From Scenedesmus sp. ARA3 (lineage: Eukaryota; Chlorophyta; Chlorophyceae; Sphaeropleales; Scenedesmaceae): a stretch of 64,000 nt of DNA. The notes beneath the pieces were generated by a model. The model did no database searches and was not told the origin of the DNA. It saw only the letters and a list, made by a program, of their open reading frames with translations. Within the stretch, counting starts at the first letter, position 1. Each line of letters opens with the position of its first letter. Positions 47,677 through 60,367 of this stretch are shown here, piece after piece. The translations under genes were made by a program, and so were the position numbers. The stretch is from positions 31,652 through 95,651 of the forward strand of contig RWJK01001857.1 of the NCBI GenBank assembly GCA_004335835.1. Reading direction: 5' to 3'.

Positions 47677-49157
47677 ATGAGCAGCCGTGGCACCCGTGGT
47701 GGTGCTAAGCGCAAGGCAGAAGAGGTAGCTGTGCCTGCTGCTGCAGCAGCAGAGGCAGCTGCTCCAGCTGCAAAGAAGCGCTCCAAGGCCGCAGCAGCAG
47801 CACCTGCGCCTGCCAGCAAGCAGCCAGCAGCAGCTGTAAAGGAGAGCAAGAAGAAGGCTGCAGCACCTGGTAAGGAAAACAAGGTACAGAAGGCTGGCCC
47901 TGCAGCAGCAGAAGCAGCAGCAGGAGGAGGTGGCAAGGTAAAGAAGGCAAAGGCCAGCCCTGCGCCACCAGCAGCAGCAGGCAAGGCCAAGCGCAAGCAG
48001 CAGGCTGCCGCGGCTGCAGCCCCAGCAGCAGCAGCTGCCACCAAGAAGAAGCCAGCAAAGAAGCAGGCCACCGCTGCCGCAGCAGCAGCAGCAGCCGAAC
48101 CCAAGAAGCAGCCGAAGGAGAGCAAGAAGGCAAAGAAGCCCAGCAAGAAGCAGCAGCAGCAGCAGGCTGAGGAGCAGGATGAGGAGCAGGATGAAGATGA
48201 GCAGCAGGATGAGGAGGAGGGGCCACAGCAGCAGCCGGTGCACGAGCAGTTCATGGCACTGGTTGCGGAGAAAGAGGCAGAGCTGGGCAAGCACTGCATC
48301 GTGCTGGGCCAGTTTGATGGCGATGAGGATGAGGCCACCATTGAGGACCTGATGGGCCTGCAGAAGGTGTTTGTGCCGGAGCAGGTGCAGGACGACTTCA
48401 TCGAGGTGAGCGTGATCGTTTGTTCCTGCTGCTGCTGCTTCTGGCTGCTGCAGCTGTGGAGCGAGCTGGATGACGTGGGCAATCAGAGAGGCATAACCCG
48501 CACATCCTCATACTTTTATCACTCACACCTCAACCACAACTTTGCTGCTGCTTCTGGCTGCTGGCTTCTGGCTGCTGCAGCTGTGGCGGGAGCTGGACGA
48601 TGTGGGCAACGGCAGCATGCACAAGCCGCATTTTCTCAAAACGCCGCAACACTGACACCTTGATTCGTCCGCTGCTGCTGCTGCTGCTGCCGCCGCTTGT
48701 TGTAGCTGTGGAGCGAGCTGGACGACGTGGGCAATGAGAGCGAGGATGAGGGCGAGGATGAGGACGAGGACGGCAGCGACGGCCTGGCAGCATTCATGAA
48801 GGCATTCATGGTGAGCTGGCTGCGGTGCAAAGTTCAGCAGACTGCCGATTTGAGGTGTACTGGCTGTGCTGATTACTGCCTGCGGAAGGGCCTGCTGTTG
48901 TTTGCTGCGGCACAGACTGGCTAGCAACATAACGGAATACGGTCTGGCTGCCGTTACGAAGGCCATTCAAGGTGAGCTGGTTGCATCCATGATGTGTTTG
49001 CCTGGCGTTGTGGTGACGTGCATGCATGCTTGCGATTGTTGTCCAAGGGTTTTCCTTGGGTCTGGAGCAGTTGCAAGAGCAGGGCTTGAAGGGCCCGCAC
49101 CGTGCATGGTGGCCAACCCTCAACACTGCAGTATCGCACGCAACCTCAACTGTGTGT

Positions 49158-49203
<46 letters not shown>

Positions 49204-49293
49204 GCAAGTTCCTGGGCACGCAGCACAGCGGCCAGATGCAGGCCATATTCAGCAGCCACCTCAAGGCGGTGGACAAGGCGATAAAGTGAGTCA

Positions 49294-49325
<32 letters not shown>

Positions 49326-49674
49326 ATGGCAGCAGATGCAGCAGCGTTGTGCCGCTTGAGCAGATTCACGTGAACGCACCCCCAACTCGTCACGTGACAG
49401 CACTCCCACCCACACGTAGCAAACTTCATGTGCACATGCTGCTGTGCTGTGCGTGCAGGGCCAAGCTGTGGCAGACGGGCTTCTGCTGGTGGCCAGCCTC
49501 GGCAACAACCTCCATTGCACAGCCTGAAACTGTTGATATATTGTGTTTTCAAGCACATGCTTTTTTTTGCGTTGTGTGCAGGGCCAAGCAGTGGCAGGCG
49601 GCCTTCTGCCGCTGGGCAGCCATTGTGATGGCAGCACGCAGGGAGAGCCACTGGTGGGAGGACACAGGTGAGAA

Positions 49675-49706
<32 letters not shown>

Positions 49707-49898
49707 CAGGCAGCAGCAGCAGCAGTTTGATGTATGTGCATGTGAAGCAGCATGCCTGCTCAACATGGCAGCCTGAGCAGCAGACGCGCGCCTTGCATTA
49801 TTCCGGGAACTGTGCAGCTGGCATTCTGCTGTGAACACCCCGTGGGCTTCCTGTTCATTCAGCTGCCACCTGACGCTTGTACTGCATCTTTTTTCTGC

Positions 49899-49933
<35 letters not shown>

Positions 49934-50164
49934 GCAGACAAGCCTGCTGCTGCCACGGTCATCTACAACAAGCTGCGGACGCAGTGGGGCAAGCTCAAGG
50001 AGCGCAGCGATGAGGTGAGCCATCAACAGATGTTATCGGCTTTTGGTAAATAATGGTTGTGGTGCTGGCATGCGATCAGTTTATTGGTGCTGTTTGTGCA
50101 TGGTTGCTTGCAGGAGCTGGGCGGGCTGGTGACGGAGGGCAGCGGCTGCCCAAAGGCGGCACTG

Positions 50165-50208
<44 letters not shown>

Positions 50209-50560
50209 GGCTGTACACCTGCAAGCTGCAGGAGCTGGGTGGGCTGGTGGCGGAGGGCGCTGGCTCATGTTGATGCTGACCTTGCTGCTGATGCTGCTGC
50301 GGTTGCTGTCGCTGCTGTGTCTCAATTTTCGAACTGCAGGAGCTGGGCGGGCTGGTGGCTGAGGGTGGCGGCTGCGCCGAGGAGGCACTGACTGCTGAGA
50401 TTGCTGCTGCTGAAACTGCTGCTGCTGATCTGAATTCCTGCAGGAGCTGGGCGGGCTGGTGGCTGAGGGTGGCGGCTGCCCCAAGGAGGCGCTGGGCGGC
50501 TACCTGAGCGGCATGGCTGAGGAGATGCGCGGCATGGACTACGAGGTGGAGGACGCCTAG
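47677..50560 (+). CDS. Lys/Ala-rich then acidic nuclear-type protein, family unknown
   Basis: Not recognised. Six exons sum exactly to 398 residues: 47677-48405, 48706-48810, 49203-49285, 49582-49667, 49938-50014, 50444-50560. Residues 1-165 alternate Lys and Ala/Pro like a histone H1 tail, with several basic clusters that could act as nuclear localisation signals, and contain a KEN triplet (PGKENKV). Residues about 165-190 are Gln/Glu/Asp-rich. The rest looks folded: HEQFMALVAEKEAELGKHC, LWSELDDVGNESEDEG, FLGTQHSGQMQAIFSSHLK, WQAAFCRWAAIVMAARRES, YNKLRTQWGKLKERSDEELG, ending MRGMDYEVEDA. A chromatin or nucleolar role is an inference from composition only. CTG tracts precede three of its acceptors, and junction copies occur before the second, fourth and sixth exons. 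Confidence 0.75.
49156..49199 (+). repeat. CTG tract of about 14 units directly before an acceptor
   Basis: The tract runs to within three bases of the AG acceptor of the exon at 49203 and replaces the normal pyrimidine tract. A similar tract lies at 50166-50209 and another at 49899-49929. Confidence 0.95.
50105..50400 (+). repeat. Three copies of the last exon start of the nuclear-type protein gene
   Basis: GCAG acceptor plus ELGGLVTEG / ELGGLVAEG codons recur at about 50114-50165, 50230-50270 and 50339-50395, before the intact exon at 50444. The intron stretches between them carry CTG tracts. Confidence 0.92.
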
Positions 50561-51785
50561 AGAGCTTGCAGGAACGGTGCAGCGCCTGCAGGAACAGGAG
50601 AGTTTCCCTGCGTCATGCGTGCAGCGCTGGGGCAGCGGTGCCGTTAAAGTGAGAGTCATTGTGCTGCACCATTGCTCTGAAGCCTATGGCGGCCTGAGCG
50701 GTGTTGCCAGGAGTTGCGTGGCATAATTTTGAGGTGGAGGATGGAGGAAGCGCTTGCAGGATCTGGGCGCAGCGCTTGCAGGAACAGGGCAGCGCTTGCA
50801 GGAACAGGGAAGCCCTTGCAGGACGCGTATAGGGCTGCAGGAATGCTGCAGATGCAAGTCAGAGAGGCCTGTAGCGCTGCTGGCAGCGGGACCTGAGTTG
50901 CAGTAACAGAGTTGTGTTGTGCTGATTCAGTCAACAAAGTGTGTGTTTCCCCAGGGACCGCTGCCTGCGGTGGAGTTTGCATGGTTATCATGAGCATCAA
51001 GGTGGTGATGACCATGTAACAGTGGACTTGTGGCCGGGCAACATGCTTCACAGAAGCCTTGACAGCCTTGTCAGCCTACGGCAATCATCAGCATCACGTT
51101 ACCAAGCAAGCCGCAGCCCCAGCGCCTGCGCCAACACCCACGGCACGCAGGTTTCATAGTCACGTTTTATGACCATTTGTACTACAGAAAATGCAGCACT
51201 ACAGCAGGTAACAACCGAAAAAGAAGGTGCAGCACTGGATCTCGCAGGCCACTGCAATCCCCTCCTTGTGCTGAGTTTGGCAGGGACCACTGCGACCGCC
51301 CAGACACACGAGCAGAGAGAGCTGCTGCCAGCAGCAGTGACTGGCACTGCAAAACGGACGCCCTTGTGTTGGAGCTCATCAACCAGTGCATCACTGTTGC
51401 GCCATGTGATGCCCAACAGTAGTAGGCACCAGCTCAACTTGATTGACTGAGTCACAACTTTGTGAACTCGAGATTGGGCACATGTGCTACGGCAAAATGA
51501 TTGCAACAGCGCTGTTGCCACTGTTGCCAGCAGTAAAAGAAGTTTCATCATGATCAAAGGAAGAATGGCTGATTACGTTACGGAACACTCTGGAACTCAC
51601 GGCTCACTGGGCTCACAAGGCTTGAAGCCCTTCAACAGTATCCACCCACAAACAGCCGCCACCATGTGGCAAACACATGTTGAACACCAGCCCCACAACC
51701 TGCGACTGTTGCGCACACAGACCCAAACCTGCGACTGTTCCACAGCAGTTTGTACAAATTCTTGAAACGCCGTGCCGCTACACGC
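50561..51785. other. 3' flanks of two convergent genes
   Basis: No supported gene. GCAGGAACAGGG-type units recur at 50570-50830 (GCGCTTGCAGGA pattern), a loose repeat. A TGTAA lies at 51015-51019. An open frame at 51099-51557 minus has no recognisable motif. Confidence 0.5.
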
Positions 51786-52295
51786 GCAGCCACGATGCGG
51801 GCATCACGCCCGCCGTGCCTGCCCGGTTGGCACGCCGCATCCTGCTCATGCTGCTTGCAAGCAGCCCTTGACAGGGCACCATAGAGCTCCCTGTCGAGCT
51901 GCGCTATGCCTGCAACACGCGGTACACACCAGTCCACACACCTTTGACAGGTTGAATGTTGCACACACGCCAATGTCTGGTGCCTTTCTTTAAACAGTCA
52001 AACGTGTGACTTTGCAGCCCAAGCAAACATATTGCTGCTACACCCGCAACCACGATGCAGGCATCACACCATGCGCATCCTGCTTGTTGGCGCGCCGCAT
52101 CTCTGCCTCGTGCTGCTTGCCAGCCGCCCTCAGCAGTGCGCCATAGAACTCCTCGTTGAGCTGCGCTATGCCTGCCTGCAGCACTTCCCTGTGGTGCATG
52201 ATGTGCAGCTGCCCCAGGGTACCTGCATGGTCCAGGGCCTGGATGTCATGCAGCAGCCGGACACAAAGCGCAACAGCGCTGCCATGCCCCAAACA
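51786..52295 (-). repeat. Two copies of the terminal exon of the coiled-coil gene
   Basis: The intact terminal exon (52308-52586) is repeated downstream at about 52038-52292 and 51786-51930, again covering GIAQLNEEFYGALLRAAGKQ and ending MPASWLRV plus TAG. The furthest copy has an indel that changes frame after ALSRAACKQHE. Confidence 0.88.
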
Positions 52296-52307
52296 GGCAC
52301 CTCGCCA

Positions 52308-53331
52308 CTACACCCGCAACCACGATGCAGGCATCACACCATGCGCATCCTGCCTATTGGCGCGCCGCATCTCTGCCTCGTGCTGCTTGCCAGCAGCCCT
52401 CAGCAGTGCGCCATAAAACTCCCCGTTGAGCTGCGCTATGCCCGCCTGCAGCACCTCCCTGTGGTGCAGCTGTCCCAGGGTGCCTGCATGGTCCAGGTCC
52501 TGGATGTCGTGCAGCAGCGTGGTGAAGTGGGACAGCACCAGCGGCAGCTCGTCTGGGCAGGTGGCTGCGAGGCGCTCCGGGGTCTCTGCAGGGGGGCAAG
52601 GGCAGGGGGTAATGTTTGACAACGTGAAGGTGAACGTGCATCCTTTGGGGTTGAGGAGGTGGGAAGAGGTGTATGGGCAGATTGCTGCAATAGTCGGCTG
52701 CGGGGCTGCTGGCTTGCAGCAGCACCTTATATACAGTGCCTTGCTGATGGCTGATGGCTGTTGTCTAGCAGGCAATCTGCTGCAGCGACTTCAACACCAC
52801 CTGACAGCAGGCTGCAGCTTGCAGGATGCACTGCTTCAGCGCCTGTGAAGTCTAGAACAGCCTGAAGTTATGCCTGCTGCTAGGAGACGCTGGCAGTAGT
52901 TGGCATGGCCCAATGGCTGATTGTTTGCTTGTACATGTTTGTATGCTTGTACATGCTTGTACATGCTTGCACTGCTGCGTTGCACCTCGGGATCCCATGC
53001 TTGTAGGACTCACTTGGTGGGAAGCTGAACGAGCCTGCAGGGTTCAGGTCCACTGCCCCACCCCATGCTGGGCTAGCAGGGCGCTGCTGCTGCTTTTGCT
53101 GCTGCTGCTGGTGCCCATCCGGTGATGTGGATGCCTTGCTGGTTGCTACTGCCTCCTGCTGCGTGTCTGATGGCGCTGCAAACAGCAGCTGGGACCTCAT
53201 GCTGAGGTATGTGGGGCTGTGGCTGCTGCTGCTGGTGGCGCTGGGGTTGCTGCTGCTGCTTCCGAGGCGCTGCTGCACCTGCTTGCACCTTCTGAGGATG
53301 CTGCTGATGGTGTCGTGCACGCCAGCATACT
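52308..53331 (-). CDS. Unrecognised coiled-coil-like protein, 5' end unresolved
   Basis: Family not recognised. Two exons join in phase: about 53015-53331 and 52308-52586. The first encodes YAGVHDTISSILRRCKQVQQ followed by a Ser/Gln-rich linker; the second encodes LPLVLSHFTTLLHDIQDLDH and QLNGEFYGALLRAAGKQHEA and ends MPASWLRV with TAG at 52308. The helices are amphipathic, as in small coiled-coil complex subunits. The first visible exon needs one base from a preceding exon, so the start lies further right; an ATG at 54041 opening a 73-codon block with a GTGAGC donor (53822) is a candidate but its phase does not fit directly. Confidence 0.45.
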
Positions 53332-54667
53332 CTGCAGCAGTGCAGCAGTGTTGCAGACGTAAACGATAGCTGTGGGTTTCATGTTATGCTGCAGATGCTG
53401 CCGGTTGAGCTGCGTGGCTGCTGGGTTTGGATGCAGCAATGCAGTTTCAAGCAGTTACGGCACTGCAGCCGGTCACTGATTCATGCCAGTGGCTGCTACA
53501 GAGATGTCAGCCCCTGGCTGCTGTGGACGTGTCAGCCAATGTTGTAGCTGCTGCTGACGCATTGACCAGCAGCAGTTCAGCAAATGCCACCAACCTGAGT
53601 GCAGTTGCTTCTTGCGCTCTTCAACCATCTTTTCCTGTTGCAGGCAGCAGCATGCAACGAGAGCAACATCAGTGCAGGAGCATGAAACTTGGTGGAACCG
53701 TTGATACTGTCATGTCATGGCTTGGGTTCTGGTATGCACCATGCGCTGTCGACAAGGTTTGACTGGACGCATCACACACATGCATCCTGCAAAGTCCTGG
53801 CAGTGGCTGCAGCACTGCTCACCCGCTGCTGGCTGTTCAGGCTGCCTGCCCTTGCTGCTGGTCCTGGCAGAGGTGGCTCGGGCACCCTGTGCTTCCAGTA
53901 GGCGACCACCCAGGCAGGCCTTTTGCGTGAATGAGGGCTGCGGGGAGGCCTGGGGCTTACTACATGGCTGCACACTGCTGCTGTACGGGAGTCGAGCAGG
54001 GGCCTCTTGTCCACCTCGCTGCGAGTGCTTATTGGCTCCATAGCAACCAAATACAGTTAAACGCTGACCTTAAGGTTAATGGTACTCTAATGAACGATAG
54101 AGTCGACGCCTGCTTCGCGTAGCGTGTTTTGGCGGGTCAATCGCTGCTTTGACATCAAGAGGCTCAGGTGCTGCACAACTACAAACACAAATGCTTCAAC
54201 AACTCATTGAAAGCATATATAAATGCTGAGTGCCTAAATGAAGTGCTATTTCCTTGCAGCATTGCTCACCAAACCCTGCTTTCGTTGTCATCATCCTAAG
54301 CCAGGCTTAGCCTGGTTTTCGCAGTTACATTTCTTACATTTAGACTTATTTGTTACCTGTTTTGAGTGTTTTGTTTTACTTGCGTGTCTACGCACTTGTC
54401 CCACCCAGTGTCACCGCGACACCAGGACAGGAGGCTGCAAGGGTCCAGTATACGATGGTGCTGGACAATTCTACACGATTTCTCGATTTTAATGCGTAAA
54501 CAGGTAGTCACCAGCTTGTGAGTACACACTTCAGTCACAAACCGCCGTGTACTTCTTCCCGCCACGATGAACGCAGCAGCGCAAACAATCGTTTCTACAC
54601 TAAATCAAAAGCTTTAGAGCTCCTGCAGCGTTATCCGCAGTTTGTGTCTTCAGAGGGCGTCGTCGTG
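53332..54667. other. Upstream region between the coiled-coil gene and the first MFS gene
   Basis: May hold 5' exons of the minus-strand coiled-coil gene (candidate block 53822-54041) and the promoter of the plus-strand transporter. A TATA-like CATATATAAA lies at 54212-54221, about 450 bases before the transporter's ATG. Otherwise nothing recognised. Confidence 0.4.
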
Positions 54668-56085
54668 ATGGCTAGCTCCATCAAGCGTCATGATGCTGGC
54701 CAGCAGCAGCAGGAGCAGCAGCAGCTGCATGGCGCGAATCTCACAAACTGTCAGTTCGCGTGTTTAGCCCTCACCCTTTCGTTGGGAACAATCAGCCAAT
54801 GGTATGACTATACAGGTGAGCAAGCGCATCGTAATTGGCGTTCCAGCCAGCATCAGTGCAGCGTGCCTGAGGCAGGAGCAGCCCATCTACTGCCAGGGCA
54901 AAATGCATATGACTACACACCAGGAACATACAAAAACAGCAGCAGCAATTGCCGCAGCTGAATGCTTAGCAGATAGCACAGATAGCACTGCACCCTGTGC
55001 AACACACGGCCTGCGCAGCAGCCAGCACTCCACAAGAGCACTGTGAGCAGGCTGGTATCCTTGTCACATGTTTCGCCAGGTCAGCCTTGCTGAAATGCCA
55101 AAGCCACACAGCTCGCTTGCTGATGGCATGTGCCAGCAACTGTTTTATACTTTTTTTCCTCCGCCTGCACGCGCAGTCCATTGCTCATCCTGTTACTGTC
55201 TGCTGCGCTCTTCCTGCAGTCTACACTCAGCTCAGCACCACACTTGCAGGAGTCTTCTTTCCTGCAAGTGACTGGATCACAGCACACCTCAGCTTCTATG
55301 GTGTGTATGCAGCAGGCTTCCTGGCTAGGCCCCTCGGAGCAGTCTGCTTTGGCCACGTGAGTGCAAAAGCAGCACAGTGTGGCCGCATATTGTGGCAGCA
55401 ACAGCCAATGCCAGCATCAGCAGCAGCTGCATCATCAAAGCAGCGGTGGCGGTGGCGGCAGCAGCAGCAACAGCAGCACCCGTCCAGCAGCTGCTAGCTG
55501 TTACACTGCTCAAGCTGTTCACACGCAACACACACCAAGACACCGTATCAGCCACCAGCAGCTGTCAGACTGCACAGCTTTGTTATGTTTTTTTACAAAA
55601 GCATCTGATATGTTTCACCATACAGTCAGAAGCAACCGGCTTAAGGACATGCTCTTTCATCCTGTCGTATGCTCGTCTCAGGTTGCTGATGCCTTCAACA
55701 GGCGTGCCTCAGTGGTCCCTTGCATGTGGGTGACGCTTCTATGCTGCACTGTACAGTCTGCAGTAGCTGACCCTGATATTTGCGCTCTATATGCGTGCCG
55801 CAGGTTTTTGATGCTTACAGCAGGCGCGCCTCTGTGGTGACCACCATCTGGGTGACGCTTCCATGCTGCACACCGTACAGTCTGCAGTAGCTGACCTTAA
55901 CACTCGCGCTCCATTTCCTCCATTTTATGCTGCAGGTTGCTGATGCTTACAGCAGGCGTGCCTCAGTAGTGACCACCATGTGGGTGACGCTGCTGGCCAC
56001 AGTCGGCATCGGCTGCCTGCCGACCTACCAGCACGTTGGCGTTGCAGCACCCGTCATGCTGCTGGTGCTGCGCTTTGTGCAGGGT

Positions 56086-56119
<34 letters not shown>

Positions 56120-57146
56120 GTACAGCAGCAGCAGTTGGCAGCAGGAGCTAGCCGTTGCAGCGGTAGCAGATACATCAGGCAGTGTGATCAGCAGCAAGCA
56201 GCATGTTGCGGTGGCAATGAACCTCGTTTTGCCATGTGGCAGCAGCAATATCAGCATCACCAGTAGTGGCTATCAGGCAATGCTGGGAGCAGATGTCTCG
56301 GACTGTCCGCAGCACACAAACACCTTCAGCATCAGCAGTGCTGACAATAGCGAAGTGTGAAGACGCAGGCAACACAACCAAGACAACAGATGCCCTTCAG
56401 TTGAAAAACAACCAGCAGCTGCAACGGCTATGGCTCATGTTTTGCTGCTATTGCTGATGTGGTTTGCCGCTGGCTGCTGTGCTGCAGGCATGTCTGTAGG
56501 AGGCGAGGTGAGCTGAGCTGAGGGCAACAGCTGGTCTGAGCAGCAGCATCAACCGCAGTAGCAGGCATAGCTGCAGCATCTGCAGCAGCCACAGCCGTAG
56601 CCGCAGCAGCACCACAGCAGCGACGTCCACAGGTAAACAAGGAGCAGAAGGAGTACCAGTGAATACATAGGATGTGGTGCCGATGTTGCACTGCATGAAC
56701 GAGGAACATTAATGCCAGCAGACTCCAGTACCACTGGCGTGCTTGCTGATGCTCTACTTTTTGCTGCTGATGTGTGCAAAACTGCTTTTCCCTTGTTCGG
56801 CTGCTGTGCAGTATGGCGCTGCTGTTGTGTACTTGTTTGAAGCTGCTCCTGTAGGCAGGAAGGGCCTCTGTGCATCACTGGCCCAGCAGGCAGTAGGTGC
56901 GTGGCGCTCTGGAGTGCACCTGACTGATATAGACATTCTTCACAATACCAATGCACTGGCAGCAGCACTCAGCCTGACGATTGCACAGCTGCTTAAAAAA
57001 CTGCAAGATCAGCTGCAGTCGCCTGCTATGGGTGGGTGAATGCATTGCCTGCTGTTATTGCTCAAATGCACATGCCTGGCAGGCGCTGTTGTTTACCATG
57101 CACTTGTCAATTCCATGTCGTGTTGACAACGCACATGCCTGGCTGC

Positions 57147-57187
<41 letters not shown>

Positions 57188-60100
57188 TGCTGCATGCAGC
57201 GCCCGGCATCATTCTGGGCATCCTGGCCTGCCTGGGAGTGCTGCACTTCTGCACACCAGGTGAGCGGCGGCAGCAGCAGCAGCAGCAGTGACAGCAGCAG
57301 CAGGGGCAGCAGCAGCAGTGACGGCAGCTACATCACCAGCAAAGGCAGCAACTAAAGCAGCAGTGGCAGCTGCGTCAGCAATCGCAGCGGTAGCAGCAAT
57401 GCAGCAACTGTGCAGTGCATTTGCAGCAGACAGCCCTGCTTATACACTGGCGTGTCGCCTCAAACCTCATCCAGCGCCCGTCAACATTATGTGTGCAAGC
57501 CCGGGGTCCGCCTTCAGCATCATCCTGTCTCCGTTCACGCACGTTGCCTGCCATCAATGTGCATTGCAGGCCAGCTGCTGCTGTGGGGCTGGCGGGTGCC
57601 CTTCCTTGCAGAAAAATTAGCAAAATAATCCGCCCTGCATGTTTGCACCCTGCTGACACTCAGTCTTCACCATGGCTGCCATTGTGATGAACTGCAGGCC
57701 AGCTGCTGCTGTGGGGCTGGCGCGCGCCCTTCCTTGCTGCAGCCCTCGCAGCACCTTTCGCTGTGCTGCTCCGCGCTAGTATGGTCGAATCTATTGAGTT
57801 TATAACCTCCAAGCGGCAGCATGTGCTGCAGCGCGTGGCGGCGACGGCAGCAACGCGCGTCGCCGATACGTTCGCGACGCAGCGCACGACGTCGGGAAAG
57901 CTGATGAGTCGCCGACAGATCCAGCGGCAGCTGCAAAATGTAACAAAAGTGGTGCTTTCACCAAACAGCAGCATACAGGAAGATGATGACGTGGCAGATG
58001 ATGCATCAAATGGCGAGGAGCATCTGGATGCACATGCAGCTCTTGATGGAATGGAGGGGATGTCAGCGCGGCGTGCGCGAGGGGTGTCAAATGCTGGCAC
58101 CGTGTGCAGCAGCCGCGTGCACGAGCGGGTGTCGGAAGGAGGCAGTGTATTCGGCCGTGCTTCACATGGCCGCGGCAGCTGCCATGCAGCAGCAGCAGCA
58201 GCAGCAACCGCTGAGCTGCCGCTATCAGCCAGGCCCTCAGACGATGACGATGCAGGGGACAGCTACAGCAGAGGATGCGCTGCAGATGATGCGCATCAGC
58301 AGCCAGGCACAGCAGCAGCAGCAGCAGGTGCGCTAAAGCGCTGCATAACATCGGACACAGACAGAGCAGTAGCTGGATCCGAGCGCACGCCAGGCACTCC
58401 CCACACACCCTACTCCCCATTCAGCCTTACTCAGCCACTCTCACCACAGACTGCTGCTGCAGCAGCAGCAGCAACAGATGGTGGAGGTGCAGCAGCACCC
58501 AGCCAAAAAGCAGAGCTAAAGCTATGGCTAGACGAGTCAGCTGCTATAACAGATATCGGCTGTGAGATGCAGTACGTGGCTCAGCTGGAGCTGGCTGGGT
58601 CGAAAATAACAACGCATGTGCCGCTGGCAGTGCTGGCGCGGCAGCACAAGCAAGTGCTGTGGCTGCAGTTTTTCCTGGAGGCGAGTTATGCTACAACCTT
58701 CTACATCTTCACCGGGTGAGTCGCAGCATTAGCTTCGTCAGTTTCCAGCGTGATAGCGTTTGTTGCATCGACGGTGCGGCACACAACAACTGTTAGCTGC
58801 AATGCGGTAGCAGTTTCACTGCTGCAGCGTGGCGTGTGACGTTGAGTTGGAGTGGAGTTGAGGTGGAGTTTTTCCTGGAGTCCAGTTATGCTGCAACCTT
58901 CTACATCTTCACTGGGTGAGTTGAGACGTCGATTGAGACGTCCGTGGTAGGCTGCTGCAGCATGCACACAGTAGAAATGCACGATTGTGTCAAGTCCTGC
59001 GGCGACTTTCTATGTCTTCACTGCTTCTGCTGCTTTGCTGTCTTCAACACGCAGCTGGCTGCCCTCCTACCTGCGAGCCACCACCAAGCTCCCGCCCCAA
59101 TCCATCATGTGGGCCCTACTGGCCGGCATGGCCCTCTTCTCTCTTACAATGTCTATTAGTTGCTCATATCATCGTCCGCTGCTGCGGTGCACCTACTCAT
59201 CTATGCTGGCCGCTGCTGCTGCTGCTGTTGTTGTTTTGCTGAATGCAGTTGGCTGCCCTCCTACCTGCGAGCCACCACCAAGCTCCCTCCTCACTCCATC
59301 ATGTGGGCCCTACTGGCAGGCATGGCCCTCTTTGCTGCAGCAGCACCCTACGGAGGCGTCTTAGTGGACAGGGGCCTCCCAAAAGTGTGGGCCCTGATGG
59401 GCCTGAGCCTTGGAGTGGTGGCAACAAGCATCCCAGTCATGTTTGCGCTGAACGCGGGCTCCTTTGTGCACCTGATGGTGCTGCTGCCCGCCATGCTGGG
59501 GGTAGCTGGAGTGATGGGAGGTGTGCTGAGCAGCATTGGGCCGCAGATGTACCCGGCGGCTGTGCGGGTAACCGGGTTCACTCTGGGTGAGTGCAGCGCA
59601 GGAATTCATTGCTTGTGCGGCAGTGCATTTGCTAAGTTTCCTTGTTTCGGTGTTTGTTGGGTACCTGATGGTGCTGCTGCCGGCCATGCTGGGGGTAGCT
59701 GGAGTGATGGGAGATGTCTTGAGCAGCATTGGGCCGCAGATGTACCCGGCGGCTGTCAGAGTCACTGGCTTCACCCTGGGTGAGTACGTGGCTGCCTGCC
59801 ATGCACGCCTTGGCATTGTGCGCTCTTGTACAGTCTTTGTTACTTCTGCTCATTTACTCTGGGATGTTCCGTACATGCATTTTGCACCTGAGGGTGCTGC
59901 TGCTGTGCATGCTTGGGGTGGCTGGGGCCATGGGCGGCGTGCTGAACAACATCCTGAACTTTGCCGTTGCTGCTGCAGGCCACAGTCTTGCCATGTCAGC
60001 GTGGGGAGGCCTGTCCCCCTTCATGGTCTCAGCCATTGTGCTGCTGGTGCAGCCCTCCGCACTGGCAGCAGGCCTGCTGCTAGTCGTCACCGGCCTAGTG

Positions 60101-60367
60101 TCCTGGGCAGCAGCAGTGCCACTGATCAGTCTGATGCCCCACATAAATGCACAAGGGGTGCGGCCCGCGCCGCAGCAGCTGCTGGTGAACCCTTACAAGT
60201 ACCTGGAGGGGTTGAAGGAGCGGCGACGGAAGAGGAGGGATGCGGGGGGCGGCACGGCTGCTGCTGCTGCTGCTGCTGCAGCAGTGACGGCGACGGCGGC
60301 AGCGGCAGCAGCAGTGGCTGCGGCAGGGCATGGTGTGGGGAGGCAGGAGGCATTTGAGGGACGCTAG
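54668..60367 (+). CDS. Major facilitator superfamily transporter, MHS (metabolite:H+ symporter) type
   Basis: Predicted proton-coupled carrier of a small polar metabolite, with 12 membrane helices. Nine exons sum exactly to 780 residues: 54668-54815, 55220-55356, 55936-56083, 56488-56507, 56812-56896, 57200-57259, 57698-58715, 59249-59586, 59979-60367. Family marks: ISQWYDYTVYTQLS in helix 1, LSFYGVYAAGFLARPLGAVCF, a motif A site degraded to GHVADAYSRRAS, the MHS signature RFVQGMSVGGEYGAA, LLWGWRAPFL before helix 6, and PQMYPAAVRVTGFTLG with GHSLAMSAWGGLSPF near the end. The central cytosolic loop is enlarged to about 250 residues of acidic, Ser/Ala-rich sequence, and the C-terminal tail is Ala-rich; bacterial relatives (ProP, ShiA, KgtP) are about 440-500 residues. 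Substrate unknown. Confidence 0.88.
55675..55865 (+). repeat. Two copies of the MFS 1 exon 3 start
   Basis: The intact exon (55936) begins VADAYSRRASVVTTMWVTLL. Copies at about 55680-55740 (VADAFNRRASVV) and 55803-55862 (VFDAYSRRASVVTTIW) lie upstream and diverge after 17-20 codons. Both keep the CAG acceptor. Confidence 0.92.
57140..57187 (+). repeat. CTG tract before the MFS 1 exon at 57200
   Basis: About 15 CTG units with one TTG break end 12 bases before the acceptor. A truncated copy of the following exon's start (LLLWGWRVPFLA) lies at 57571-57606, before the intact one at 57698. Confidence 0.9.
58864..59155 (+). repeat. Copies of both junctions around the MFS 1 intron at 58716-59248
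   Basis: The end of exon 7 (FFLEASYATTFYIFTG plus GTGAGT) is repeated at 58868-58919 as FFLESSYAATFYIFTG. The start of exon 8 (WLPSYLRATTKLPP) is repeated at 59052-59150, upstream of the intact exon at 59249. Both intron ends were duplicated independently. Confidence 0.92.
59655..59965 (+). repeat. Two copies of the MFS 1 exon 8 end
   Basis: After the intact end (59586), about 59665-59780 repeats LMVLLPAMLGVAGVMG to VTGFTLG with its GTGAGT donor, changing one residue (GG to GD). A more decayed copy (MLGVAGAMGGVLNNI) is at about 59895-59965. Confidence 0.92.

Noticed and set aside
51099..51557. Minus-strand open frame with a hydrophobic start
   Set aside because: Looks like a signal peptide, but the body has no recognisable motif and the region is probably 3' flanking sequence.
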